A stretch of DNA of 8,627 nt. It comes from DASRCB01 sp035653295 (lineage in GTDB: Bacteria; Acidobacteriota; Terriglobia; Bryobacterales; Bryobacteraceae). The notes under the pieces were generated by a model. It was not told the origin of the DNA and made no database searches. It was given only the letters and a program-made list of their open reading frames with translations. The translations under genes were made by a program, and so were the position numbers. Shown piece after piece: positions 1 through 6,162 of this stretch; position 1 is the first letter of the stretch; the number at the start of each line of letters is the position of its first letter. The DNA lies in NCBI GenBank assembly GCA_035653295.1, contig DASRCB010000077.1, forward strand, positions 1 through 8,627, read 5' to 3'.

Positions 1-2
1 GC

Positions 3-530
3 GCGGTCTACCTGGTGCTGGCGGCAATCACCTCCGGAACGGCGATCCGCGCCGCGGCGCAACTGTTTGGCGCCGCCGGCCCGATTTCGTGGCCTGCGGT
101 CGCGGTACCTGGTGCGGCGGCGGTCCTTGGTTGGCTCGCCATCGACCGCAGCGCAGCCCCCGGATCCGCTCCCTGGCGCAAGCAGGTTTCGGCGTTCGTT
201 TTCGCTGCGGCGATCGCGTGGATCGCTGCCGGGCTGGCAGTCTATGTGTGCTCGAACGCGTGGCCCGCCGGCCTCCGCGCGCCCATCGACACCCTCGCCA
301 CCGTCATCCTCACGGCCATGTCGCTCGCGCTCGCGTGGCTCGGTGCGCGCACCCGCAGAAAGCACCTCATCTGGGTCGTCTACCCGCTGATGGTCGTCGC
401 TGCCTGGAAGATCGCCGTGCGCGATTTTCCGAACGAGCACAACATCGCCCTGGTCATCTCTCTGCTCTGCTATGGCGGAGCCCTCATGCTCCTCCCGCGC
501 ATCATCCGCGCACGTGACGATATGCTGTAG
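3..530 (+). CDS. Multi-pass membrane protein, C-terminal part (5' truncated by window edge)
   Basis: The frame is open to the left edge of the window and ends at TAG 528-530, so this is the C-terminal part of a longer protein. A GTG at 15-17 exists, but codons before it (A-V-Y-L) continue in frame with membrane-like sequence, so it is probably not the start. The roughly 175 visible residues form about five hydrophobic segments (near ISWPAVAVPGAAAVLG, FVFAAAIAWIAAGLAVYV, TVILTAMSLALAWLGA, IWVVYPLMVVAAWKIAV and ALVISLLCYGGALMLL) separated by short basic loops such as RTRRKH, with a short charged tail RIIRARDDML. No catalytic motif is visible. The ending, YGGALMLLPR followed by basic residues, reminds me of large multi-TM DUF2339-type proteins, but this is a weak impression. 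It ends 3 nt before the SMP-30 gene, so the two may be cotranscribed. The function is unknown. Confidence 0.75.
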   Translation, partial: AVYLVLAAITSGTAIRAAAQLFGAAGPISWPAVAVPGAAAVLGWLAIDRSAAPGSAPWRKQVSAFVFAAAIAWIAAGLAVYVCSNAWPAGLRAPIDTLATVILTAMSLALAWLGARTRRKHLIWVVYPLMVVAAWKIAVRDFPNEHNIALVISLLCYGGALMLLPRIIRARDDML

Positions 531-533
531 CCC

Positions 534-1445
534 ATGGAGATTCGTGCCATCGCCGACTATGGCGACCTGTGCACCGAAGGGCCCCTGTGGAACGCGCAGC
601 AGCAGGCCCTCTACTGGACCGACCTGGCCCGCAAGCGCTTGTACCGCTATGACTGGGCCACGCAGCAGCACGCGCTGGTCGGTGACGCGTTGCAGGTCTC
701 CGGTTACGCGTTCAACAAGTCGGGCGGTCTGCTGGTCACCAACGTAAGCGGCATATGGCTCTGGAATCCGCCCTCCGGCGAGCCGGTTCTGCTGGCCGCT
801 GAAGTCGACGGCCATCGCTGCTGCATGAACGACTGCATCGCCGATGCGGAAGGGCGCGTGTACTCCGGCACTTACTACCGCAATCCGGCGACGGGCATCT
901 TCGAAAAGGGCGCCGGCTGCCTCATGCGCGTCGATAACGACGGTTCGGTCCATTGCGTCGACGACGGCTTCTGCCTCTCCAACGGCCTCGGCTTCTCGCC
1001 CGACCTGCGCACGCTCTACTACGTCGATTCCGCCGACCGCCTCATCTACGCCTTCGACTATCGCCGCTCCGACGGCGCGCTGAGCAATCGCCGCGTATTC
1101 GTTCGCGTGCCGGATGACGACGGCTTCCCCGATGGAATGACCGTCGATGCCGAAGGCTTCGTCTGGTGCGCGCTGTGGTTCGGCGACGCGGTGATCCGCT
1201 ACGATCCGGACGGCAAAGCGGAACGTCGTATCGCCATGCCTGCGTCGCAGGTTTCATCGGTCATGTTCGGCGGTCCGGACTTCACCGATTTGTTCGTGAC
1301 CGCCGCGGGCAAGCTCGATTCCACCTATCTCGCGCCGCCCGGCTACGATGCCTCGAAACACTTCGTTGGCGGACCGGTTTACCACCTGAAGCCCGGCATC
1401 CAGGGCCGCGAGGAATTCCGCGCGAACATATCGAGGAAAGCATGA
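534..1445 (+). CDS. SMP-30/gluconolactonase/LRE family protein (sugar lactone hydrolase)
   Basis: This is a 303-residue six-bladed beta-propeller of the SMP-30/gluconolactonase/LRE family, which is normally about 290-310 residues long. The divalent-metal ligands known from the family are all in place: Glu15 in the TEGPLW motif, Asn150 in LSNGLGFSPD, and Asp200 in FPDGMTVDAEG. Asn99 in MNDCIADAEGR matches the conserved substrate-side Asn. Family members hydrolyse aldonolactones to aldonic acids, usually in the cytoplasm, and no signal peptide is seen here. The exact lactone cannot be read from sequence. The ATG at 534 lies 3 nt after the preceding stop and has no good Shine-Dalgarno sequence, which fits reinitiation after the upstream gene. 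The TGA overlaps the ATG of the following symporter gene (ATGA at 1442-1445). A lactonase beside a sugar symporter suggests lactone opening early in a sugar or sugar-acid route. Confidence 0.93.
   Translation: MEIRAIADYGDLCTEGPLWNAQQQALYWTDLARKRLYRYDWATQQHALVGDALQVSGYAFNKSGGLLVTNVSGIWLWNPPSGEPVLLAAEVDGHRCCMNDCIADAEGRVYSGTYYRNPATGIFEKGAGCLMRVDNDGSVHCVDDGFCLSNGLGFSPDLRTLYYVDSADRLIYAFDYRRSDGALSNRRVFVRVPDDDGFPDGMTVDAEGFVWCALWFGDAVIRYDPDGKAERRIAMPASQVSSVMFGGPDFTDLFVTAAGKLDSTYLAPPGYDASKHFVGGPVYHLKPGIQGREEFRANISRKA
1433..1444 (+). promoter_or_regulatory. Shine-Dalgarno and coupled start of the symporter gene
   Basis: GAGG at 1433-1436 lies 5 nt before ATG 1442-1444, and the ATG overlaps the upstream TGA as ATGA. 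This supports the start at 1442 over earlier in-frame codons, whose product would carry a long arginine-rich non-membrane extension read from inside the SMP-30 gene. Confidence 0.7.
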
Positions 1446-2464
1446 GCGTCTCCGCGGGCATCTTCCTCGCGCTGGTCGCCGGCATTCTCAACGGCAGCTT
1501 CGCGACCCCTACCAAATACACGACGCGCTGGAAATGGGAGAACATCTGGGCCGTCTGGGCCTTCACCGCGTTCTTCGTCGTGCCGTGGGTGATCGCGCTG
1601 GCCACGGTGCCCAATCTGTTCACGGTCTACGGCAATGCCGGCGCGCAGCCCCTCGCGCTGCTGATCGTCTTCGGCGCCGGTTATGGAATCGCCGCGGCGT
1701 GTTTCGGACTCGGCGTGGACGCGCTGGGAATCGCGCTGAACTTCGCCATCGCGCTGGGCATCTCCATCGCTATAGGGTCGCTGCTTCCGTTGTTGACCCA
1801 GCACCGCGAGCAGGCGCTCACGGCGCGCGGGCTGACCATCATCGCCGGGATCGCCGTCACGCTGCTCGGGATTATCGTCTGCGCCGCCGCGGGGAAGGCG
1901 AGGGAGCGTGCACTGACTACGGCGCAGGCTTCGGCGCAGTCCGCCGGCTTCGGGAAGGGCCTCCTGTTCGCCATCATCGCCGGCATCGGATCGCCGTTCC
2001 TGAACTTCGGGCTGGCCTACGGCGATCCGGTGCTGAAGAGCGCGGCGGCGCAGGGTGCGAGCCTCGCGGCGCAGTCGAACGCCATCTGGCCGCCGGTGCT
2101 GACCGCAACGCTCGTTCCCTATCTGATTTACTGCGCCACGCTCTGGCGCAGGAACCGCAGCTTCGGCCTGTTCGGCGCATCGGGCACCGGATTCTACTGG
2201 GTGCTGGGCGGGCTGATGGGGCTGCTCTGGATGGGCAGCATCGCGCTCTACGGAACCGCGGCGGCGAGCATGGCCGGCATGGGCCCGGTCATCGGATGGC
2301 CGTTGTTCAACGCCTCCATCATCATTACTTCGAACATCTGGGGATTCGGTACCGGTGAGTGGCGCGGCGCGCCGCAGGGCGCGGTGAGAACCATGATCGG
2401 CGGCATGGTGCTGCTCATCGTAGGCATCGGTATTCTCGCATACAGCTCATCTCAGGCAGCGTGA
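1442..2464 (+). CDS. RhaT-family (L-rhamnose/proton symporter-like) sugar transporter
   Basis: This is a 340-residue, strongly hydrophobic inner-membrane protein, close to the 344 residues of E. coli RhaT, a 10-TM L-rhamnose/H+ symporter of the drug/metabolite transporter superfamily. The RhaT-like N-terminus is visible: a first helix with LVAGILNGSF, then PTKYTTRWKWENIWAVWAF (residues 23-41), where E. coli has a similar KKVKKWSWETMWSV stretch. A basic cytoplasmic loop lies near residues 151-172. The C-terminal half carries WVLGGLMGLLWMGSIALYG, then SNIWGFGTGEWRG (297-309) and a last helix near 317-335, as in RhaT. About ten helices can be drawn. It overlaps the SMP-30 gene by 4 nt. No rhamnose isomerase, kinase or aldolase gene is present, so rhamnose is not assured as substrate. 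A related sugar or the lactone itself is possible. Confidence 0.88.
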   Translation: MSVSAGIFLALVAGILNGSFATPTKYTTRWKWENIWAVWAFTAFFVVPWVIALATVPNLFTVYGNAGAQPLALLIVFGAGYGIAAACFGLGVDALGIALNFAIALGISIAIGSLLPLLTQHREQALTARGLTIIAGIAVTLLGIIVCAAAGKARERALTTAQASAQSAGFGKGLLFAIIAGIGSPFLNFGLAYGDPVLKSAAAQGASLAAQSNAIWPPVLTATLVPYLIYCATLWRRNRSFGLFGASGTGFYWVLGGLMGLLWMGSIALYGTAAASMAGMGPVIGWPLFNASIIITSNIWGFGTGEWRGAPQGAVRTMIGGMVLLIVGIGILAYSSSQAA

Positions 2465-2481
2465 TAGCCTGGGATGTCAGT

Positions 2482-3252
2482 ATGCGTTTGCAGAGTCGCG
2501 TCGCGTTTGTCTCCGGAGTGGCCATGGGAATCGGACAGGCTATCGCGGAGCTGTTCGCGAAGGAAGGCGCGGCGGTGGTCGCCGCCGATATCGACGAACC
2601 GCTCGGTAATGCCACTGCCGAGCGCATCCGCTCCGGTGGCGGCCGCTGCCTGTTCCGCCGCACCGATGTCAGCGCCGAGTCCGATGTGCGCGCTCTGGTC
2701 GAAGCCGGCGCGAAGGAGTTCGGAACCATCGACGTTCTGGTGAACGTGGTCGGCATCGCTTCCGAGAACCCGATTCATAAGATGCCGCTGGAGGAATGGG
2801 AACGCATCCTCCGCGTGAACCTCACCAGCATGTTCCTGACGTCGCACTACATCATTCCGGGCATGCTGGAGGCGGGCCGCGGATCCATCATCCACATCTC
2901 GTCGGTGCAGGGCATCCTCGGTTTTCCCGGCTATCCGCACTATGCCGCCAGCAAGGGCGCGATCTTCGCCCTGACGCGGCAGATGTCGAAGGATTACGCG
3001 GCCAAAGGTATTCGCGTGAACTCCATCGCCCCGGGAACTATCGAGACGCCGCTGAACATCAAGGTGCTGGAGCGCTCGCCCGATCCCGCCGCCCTGCGCG
3101 CGGGTTGGGAGCGCATGCATCCCATCGGACGTCTGGGCCAGCCCATCGACGTCGCGTACGGGGCGCTCTACCTCGCCTCCGATGAAAGCTCCTTCGTTAC
3201 CGGCCAGTGCCTTACCATCGACGGCGGCATGACCACCGCCACCTCGCTGTGA
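2482..3252 (+). CDS. Short-chain dehydrogenase/reductase (classical SDR, probably NAD-dependent)
   Basis: This is a 256-residue classical SDR with a Rossmann fold. The motifs in order are: the nucleotide-binding glycine motif SGVAMGIG (residues 11-18, usually TGxxxGIG); Asp36 at the end of strand 2, which favours NAD(H) over NADP(H); TD at 61-62; NVVG at 88-91 in place of NNAG; Asn113; Ser141; YAASK with Tyr154 and Lys158; PG at 184-185; and the C-terminal LTIDGG. The catalytic Asn-Ser-Tyr-Lys set is complete, so it should be active on a hydroxyl/carbonyl pair. It resembles the FabG/glucose-dehydrogenase type, which does not fix the substrate. ATG 2482 was chosen because the protein then begins directly before the first strand and GGGA lies 7 nt upstream. 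An in-frame GTG at 2461, overlapping the symporter stop, would add seven residues. The next gene starts 1 nt after its stop. Confidence 0.93.
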   Translation: MRLQSRVAFVSGVAMGIGQAIAELFAKEGAAVVAADIDEPLGNATAERIRSGGGRCLFRRTDVSAESDVRALVEAGAKEFGTIDVLVNVVGIASENPIHKMPLEEWERILRVNLTSMFLTSHYIIPGMLEAGRGSIIHISSVQGILGFPGYPHYAASKGAIFALTRQMSKDYAAKGIRVNSIAPGTIETPLNIKVLERSPDPAALRAGWERMHPIGRLGQPIDVAYGALYLASDESSFVTGQCLTIDGGMTTATSL

Positions 3253-3253
3253 A

Positions 3254-4975
3254 ATGAATCGCATCGTTACTCTTCAGGAACTCGCGGAACGTGTCCCTGA
3301 CGGCGTGCGGCTGGGCATCGGCGGCGTGCATCTGTCGCGCCTGCCCATCGCGCTCATTCGGAAAATCATCGAGCTCGGCCGAAAGGACTTCGTCTTCACC
3401 AGTTGGGGCGGCGGCGTTCCGCTCGAGCTCATGCTGGAAGCCCAGGCTGTTCGCAGGCTGATCTTCTGCTTCTCCAGCCTCGACATCTTCGGCCTTTCGC
3501 CACGGTTTCGGGAAGCGCTGGAGAAAGGCGCGATCGAGGTGGAGGAATGGTCGGCGCTGGCCATGATCCAGGGCCTGCACGCCGCGCATTTCAACCTGCC
3601 GGAGATGCCGTTCCAGCTGCCGGCCGGGTCGGACCTGATGAGCGTCGGCGATTTCTGGATGACCGGCGAGTCGGCGTTCACCGGCGAACCCATCGGGCAG
3701 GCGCGGCGGCTCGACATCGATGTCCTGCTGCTGCACGCGCAGCGCGCCGACCGTAAAGGCAACGTGGAGATCCAGACCTCGCGCGGGCTCGATCTGAGCA
3801 TGCTCGGTGCGGCGAAGCAGACGCTGGTGACGGTGGAAGAGATCGTCGGCACGGGCAAGCTCGGTGCGCCCCTGTCTTTCGTGCTGCCGAACACGTTCGT
3901 CAGCGCGGTTGCGGAGGTCCCCGGCGGCGCATACCCGACCTCGTGCCTGCCTTATTACTCGACCGATTACAGCGAGCTGCTGAGTTACGTGCGGGCGCGC
4001 TCGGGCGCGGGGCGGTTCGAGTTCACCGAGCCGCGCCGGGCGTTTCTGAGCAAGGCCGCGCGGATTCGCATTCCCGATCTGACGCCGGCCATCGTCGAGA
4101 AGCATCGTATGCCCGCAGCCGACGACGCGCCGTTTACGATCGACGAACTGCTGGCAGTGACGCTGGCCCGCGAGTACGACAATTCGAGCATCTGCTCGGT
4201 CGGGTCCGTTTCGCCGCTGGCCATGGTTTCGTACCTGCTTGCCAAAGCGACGCATGCGCCGGAGCTGATCATCATCGCGCTCAACGGCAGCCTGATCGAT
4301 ATCGACGCACATCCCATGTCGCTGACCCTCGCCGAGCCGCTGGAGTTCGGGAGCGCGAAGGTGATCTGGGGCGCCGATGAAACCTATCACTGGTATTACC
4401 AGCAGGGCCGCATCACGCATGAAGTAATCACCGTGGCGCAAATGGACGTGCGCGGGCGCACCAATAACGCCTGGGTGGATGCGGGCGGCAAGCGCGTGCG
4501 GCTGCCTGGTCAGGGCGGGATGGCCGATGTCGCCAACCTGCACCAGCATTTCGTGCTTTATCTGACCCGGCACTCGCGCGACCGCTTTGTCGAGAGCGTG
4601 CAGTTCTGCACCGCGGCGCGCGGGCTGCTGAGCGATGACGAACGAACGCGCGCGGGGCTGAAGCCTGGAGTCGTGCGCCTGGTTTCCGATCTCGGTGTCT
4701 TTGAGATTGATCCGGATGAGGGCGTGTTCCGCCTGAGCAGCATTCATCCGGGCGTCGAACTCGAGACGGTGCGGGAACGGACCGACGGGGACTTTCTGAT
4801 TGCCGATCCGCTGGCCATCACCGCCGCCCCCACCGCCGACGAACTGCGCCTCATCCGGCGGCACATCGATCCGTTCGGCATTCGCCGGCTGGAGTTCGTG
4901 CCCGGACGCGACCGGCTCGATCTCATCCAGAGCATCCTCGACGCCGAGGCGGCGCTGGTCAACGACATTTCGTAA
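3254..4975 (+). CDS. Fused alpha-beta class I CoA-transferase-like protein (IpdAB/glutaconate CoA-transferase type)
   Basis: At 573 residues, this single chain contains both halves normally made as two subunits in glutaconate CoA-transferase (GctA/GctB) and IpdA/IpdB. The alpha-like half covers about 1-280, with WGGGVPLEL, LSPRFREALEKG, VEEWS (96-100), LPAGSDLM and a hydrophobic DIDVLLLHAQRADRKGN strand. The beta-like half runs from about 295 to the end, with SICSVGSVSPLAMVSYLLAKATHAPEL, LPGQGGMADVANL (417-429), VVRLVSDLGVFEIDPD, the SSIHPGV motif (495-501) and the C-terminal ADELRLIRRHIDP. Class I transferases carry a catalytic Glu in E-x-G just after the THAP-x-L strand of the beta subunit. 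Here the matching place reads ALNG, with Leu343 where the Glu should be. IpdAB, a CoA-thioester ring-cleaving hydrolase, is also reported to lack it, so hydrolase activity is as likely as transfer. The gene starts 1 nt after the SDR stop with no clear Shine-Dalgarno sequence. Confidence 0.85.
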   Translation: MNRIVTLQELAERVPDGVRLGIGGVHLSRLPIALIRKIIELGRKDFVFTSWGGGVPLELMLEAQAVRRLIFCFSSLDIFGLSPRFREALEKGAIEVEEWSALAMIQGLHAAHFNLPEMPFQLPAGSDLMSVGDFWMTGESAFTGEPIGQARRLDIDVLLLHAQRADRKGNVEIQTSRGLDLSMLGAAKQTLVTVEEIVGTGKLGAPLSFVLPNTFVSAVAEVPGGAYPTSCLPYYSTDYSELLSYVRARSGAGRFEFTEPRRAFLSKAARIRIPDLTPAIVEKHRMPAADDAPFTIDELLAVTLAREYDNSSICSVGSVSPLAMVSYLLAKATHAPELIIIALNGSLIDIDAHPMSLTLAEPLEFGSAKVIWGADETYHWYYQQGRITHEVITVAQMDVRGRTNNAWVDAGGKRVRLPGQGGMADVANLHQHFVLYLTRHSRDRFVESVQFCTAARGLLSDDERTRAGLKPGVVRLVSDLGVFEIDPDEGVFRLSSIHPGVELETVRERTDGDFLIADPLAITAAPTADELRLIRRHIDPFGIRRLEFVPGRDRLDLIQSILDAEAALVNDIS

Positions 4976-4988
4976 GGAGCAATCATTG
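4974..4988 (+). promoter_or_regulatory. Shine-Dalgarno and TTG start of the CaiB/BaiF gene
   Basis: AAGGAG at 4974-4979 shares its first two bases with the TAA stop (4973-4975) of the preceding gene. TTG 4986-4988 follows after 6 nt. The translation from this TTG gives MTGALNGLRVADF, the usual beginning of a CaiB/BaiF protein. A second in-frame TTG at 4998 has a GGAG only about 3 nt away, and the nearby ATG at 5002 is out of frame. This fixes 4986 as the best start. Confidence 0.75.
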
Positions 4989-6161
4989 ACAGGAGCATTG
5001 AATGGCCTGCGCGTGGCCGACTTCACCCAGCTTGTGCAGGGTCCCAACGCGACGCAGTTTCTCGCCGACTACGGCGCGGACATTATCAAGATCGAGCCGC
5101 GCAACGGGGAGTGGCACCGGCACTGGACCCTCGGCGATTTCTTCCTGAACGGCGAGGCGCTGTCGTTCCTCGTGTTCAATCGCGGCAAGCGCAGCATCAC
5201 TCTGAACGTGAAGGACCCGCGCGGCAAGGAAGCAGCGCTCCGGATCATCAACTCCGCCGACGTGCTGATCGAGAATTTCCGGCCCGGCGTCATGGATCGC
5301 CTCGGGCTTGGCTACGAAACGCTGAAGCAGGACAACCCGCGGTTGATCTACGTGGCCAGCTGCGGCTGGGGACTCAGCGGACCTTACGTCGAGCGGCCGG
5401 GCCAGGACCTGCTCGCGCAGGCCGTCGGCGGCGTGCTTAACCTCCAGGGGCTGGAAGGCGATCCGCCGTCGCCCGTTGGCATGGGCGTGGCCGATCTCAC
5501 TGCCTCCCTGCACATCGTCATCGGCGTGCTCATGGCGCTGTACGAGCGGAACAAGAGCGGCGTCGGCCAGCGGGTGGACATCAACCTGCTAAACACGATC
5601 CTCAGCCTCGCCACACAGGAGCTGAGCGTCTACCTCAATACCGGCGTCGAGCCGATGCGCAGCCGCTCGGGCATGGGCCATCCGTACATCGGCGCGCCGA
5701 TGGGGGTCTACAAAACGAAGGACGGCTATATCGTCATCGCCATGATGCCGCTGGGCAAAATCGCGGAGCTGGTCGGCGTGCCTGGATACGAAGGCATCGA
5801 ATCGCGCAACTTCCTCGAGAACCGCGAGGAGGTGAAGCGGAAGCTGGAGCCTGGGTTCGCCGCGAAGACCACGGCCGAGCTGCTGGAGATCTTCCTCACC
5901 CACGACATCTGGTGCGCGCCGGTGAACACCTTCCCGCAGGTGGAGCGCGATCCGCAGGTGGTGCACAACGGCGCCATCACGTCCTTCGAGCACCCCAAAG
6001 CGGGTACGTTCCGGACCATCAAGCCGCCCATCCAGTTCAGCCGCACGCCCGCGCAGGTGAAGCGCCCGCCGCTGGTCGGCGAGCACACCGCCGAAATCCT
6101 GAAGGAGCTGGGCTACAGCGACAACGAAATCGCCACGTTCCAGTCGGAAAAGGTCGTTTAG
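4986..6161 (+). CDS. CaiB/BaiF (class III) CoA-transferase family protein
   Basis: This is a 391-residue cytoplasmic enzyme of the class III CoA-transferase family, which moves CoA between carboxylic acids. The family signatures appear in order: LNGLRVADF (5-13) at the start, FLADYGADIIKIEP (25-38), ENFRPGVMDRLGLGY (96-110), SGPYVERPGQDLLAQA (131-146) holding the conserved nucleophile Asp141, GVADLTASLH, GQRVDINLL, YKTKDGYIVIAM, and APVNTFPQV (311-319) with GEHTAEIL near the end. The length is normal for the family and Asp141 is intact, so it should be active. Family members dimerise as interlocked rings. The substrate cannot be assigned, because the family covers formyl, carnitine, succinyl, bile-acid and many other acids. 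It starts at TTG 4986 with a strong Shine-Dalgarno, 10 nt after the fused class I-like gene, and ends 1 nt before the next gene. Confidence 0.93.
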   Translation: MTGALNGLRVADFTQLVQGPNATQFLADYGADIIKIEPRNGEWHRHWTLGDFFLNGEALSFLVFNRGKRSITLNVKDPRGKEAALRIINSADVLIENFRPGVMDRLGLGYETLKQDNPRLIYVASCGWGLSGPYVERPGQDLLAQAVGGVLNLQGLEGDPPSPVGMGVADLTASLHIVIGVLMALYERNKSGVGQRVDINLLNTILSLATQELSVYLNTGVEPMRSRSGMGHPYIGAPMGVYKTKDGYIVIAMMPLGKIAELVGVPGYEGIESRNFLENREEVKRKLEPGFAAKTTAELLEIFLTHDIWCAPVNTFPQVERDPQVVHNGAITSFEHPKAGTFRTIKPPIQFSRTPAQVKRPPLVGEHTAEILKELGYSDNEIATFQSEKVV

Positions 6162-6162
6162 C

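Noticed and set aside
15..17. GTG as the true start of the first membrane protein.
   Set aside because: In-frame codons continue to the window edge and the sequence would begin in the middle of a hydrophobic stretch, so truncation by the window is more likely.
531..533. A promoter directly before the SMP-30 gene.
   Set aside because: Only 3 nt separate the genes, and I could not identify convincing -35/-10 boxes inside the GC-rich end of the upstream gene. The operon promoter may lie outside the window.
1534..2358. A 274-codon plus-strand frame within the symporter gene.
   Set aside because: The product is Arg- and His-rich and has no domain, whereas the overlapping frame encodes a coherent RhaT-type membrane protein.
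2452..3264. A 270-codon minus-strand frame opposite the SDR gene.
   Set aside because: It lies antisense to a well-supported SDR with a full catalytic set, and its composition is typical of a GC-driven shadow.
3212..5047. A 611-codon open frame on the minus strand opposite the fused CoA-transferase-like gene.
   Set aside because: It is an antisense shadow caused by high GC at third positions. Its product is rich in Arg, His, Gln and Ala with no recognisable domain, while the plus strand has clear family motifs throughout.
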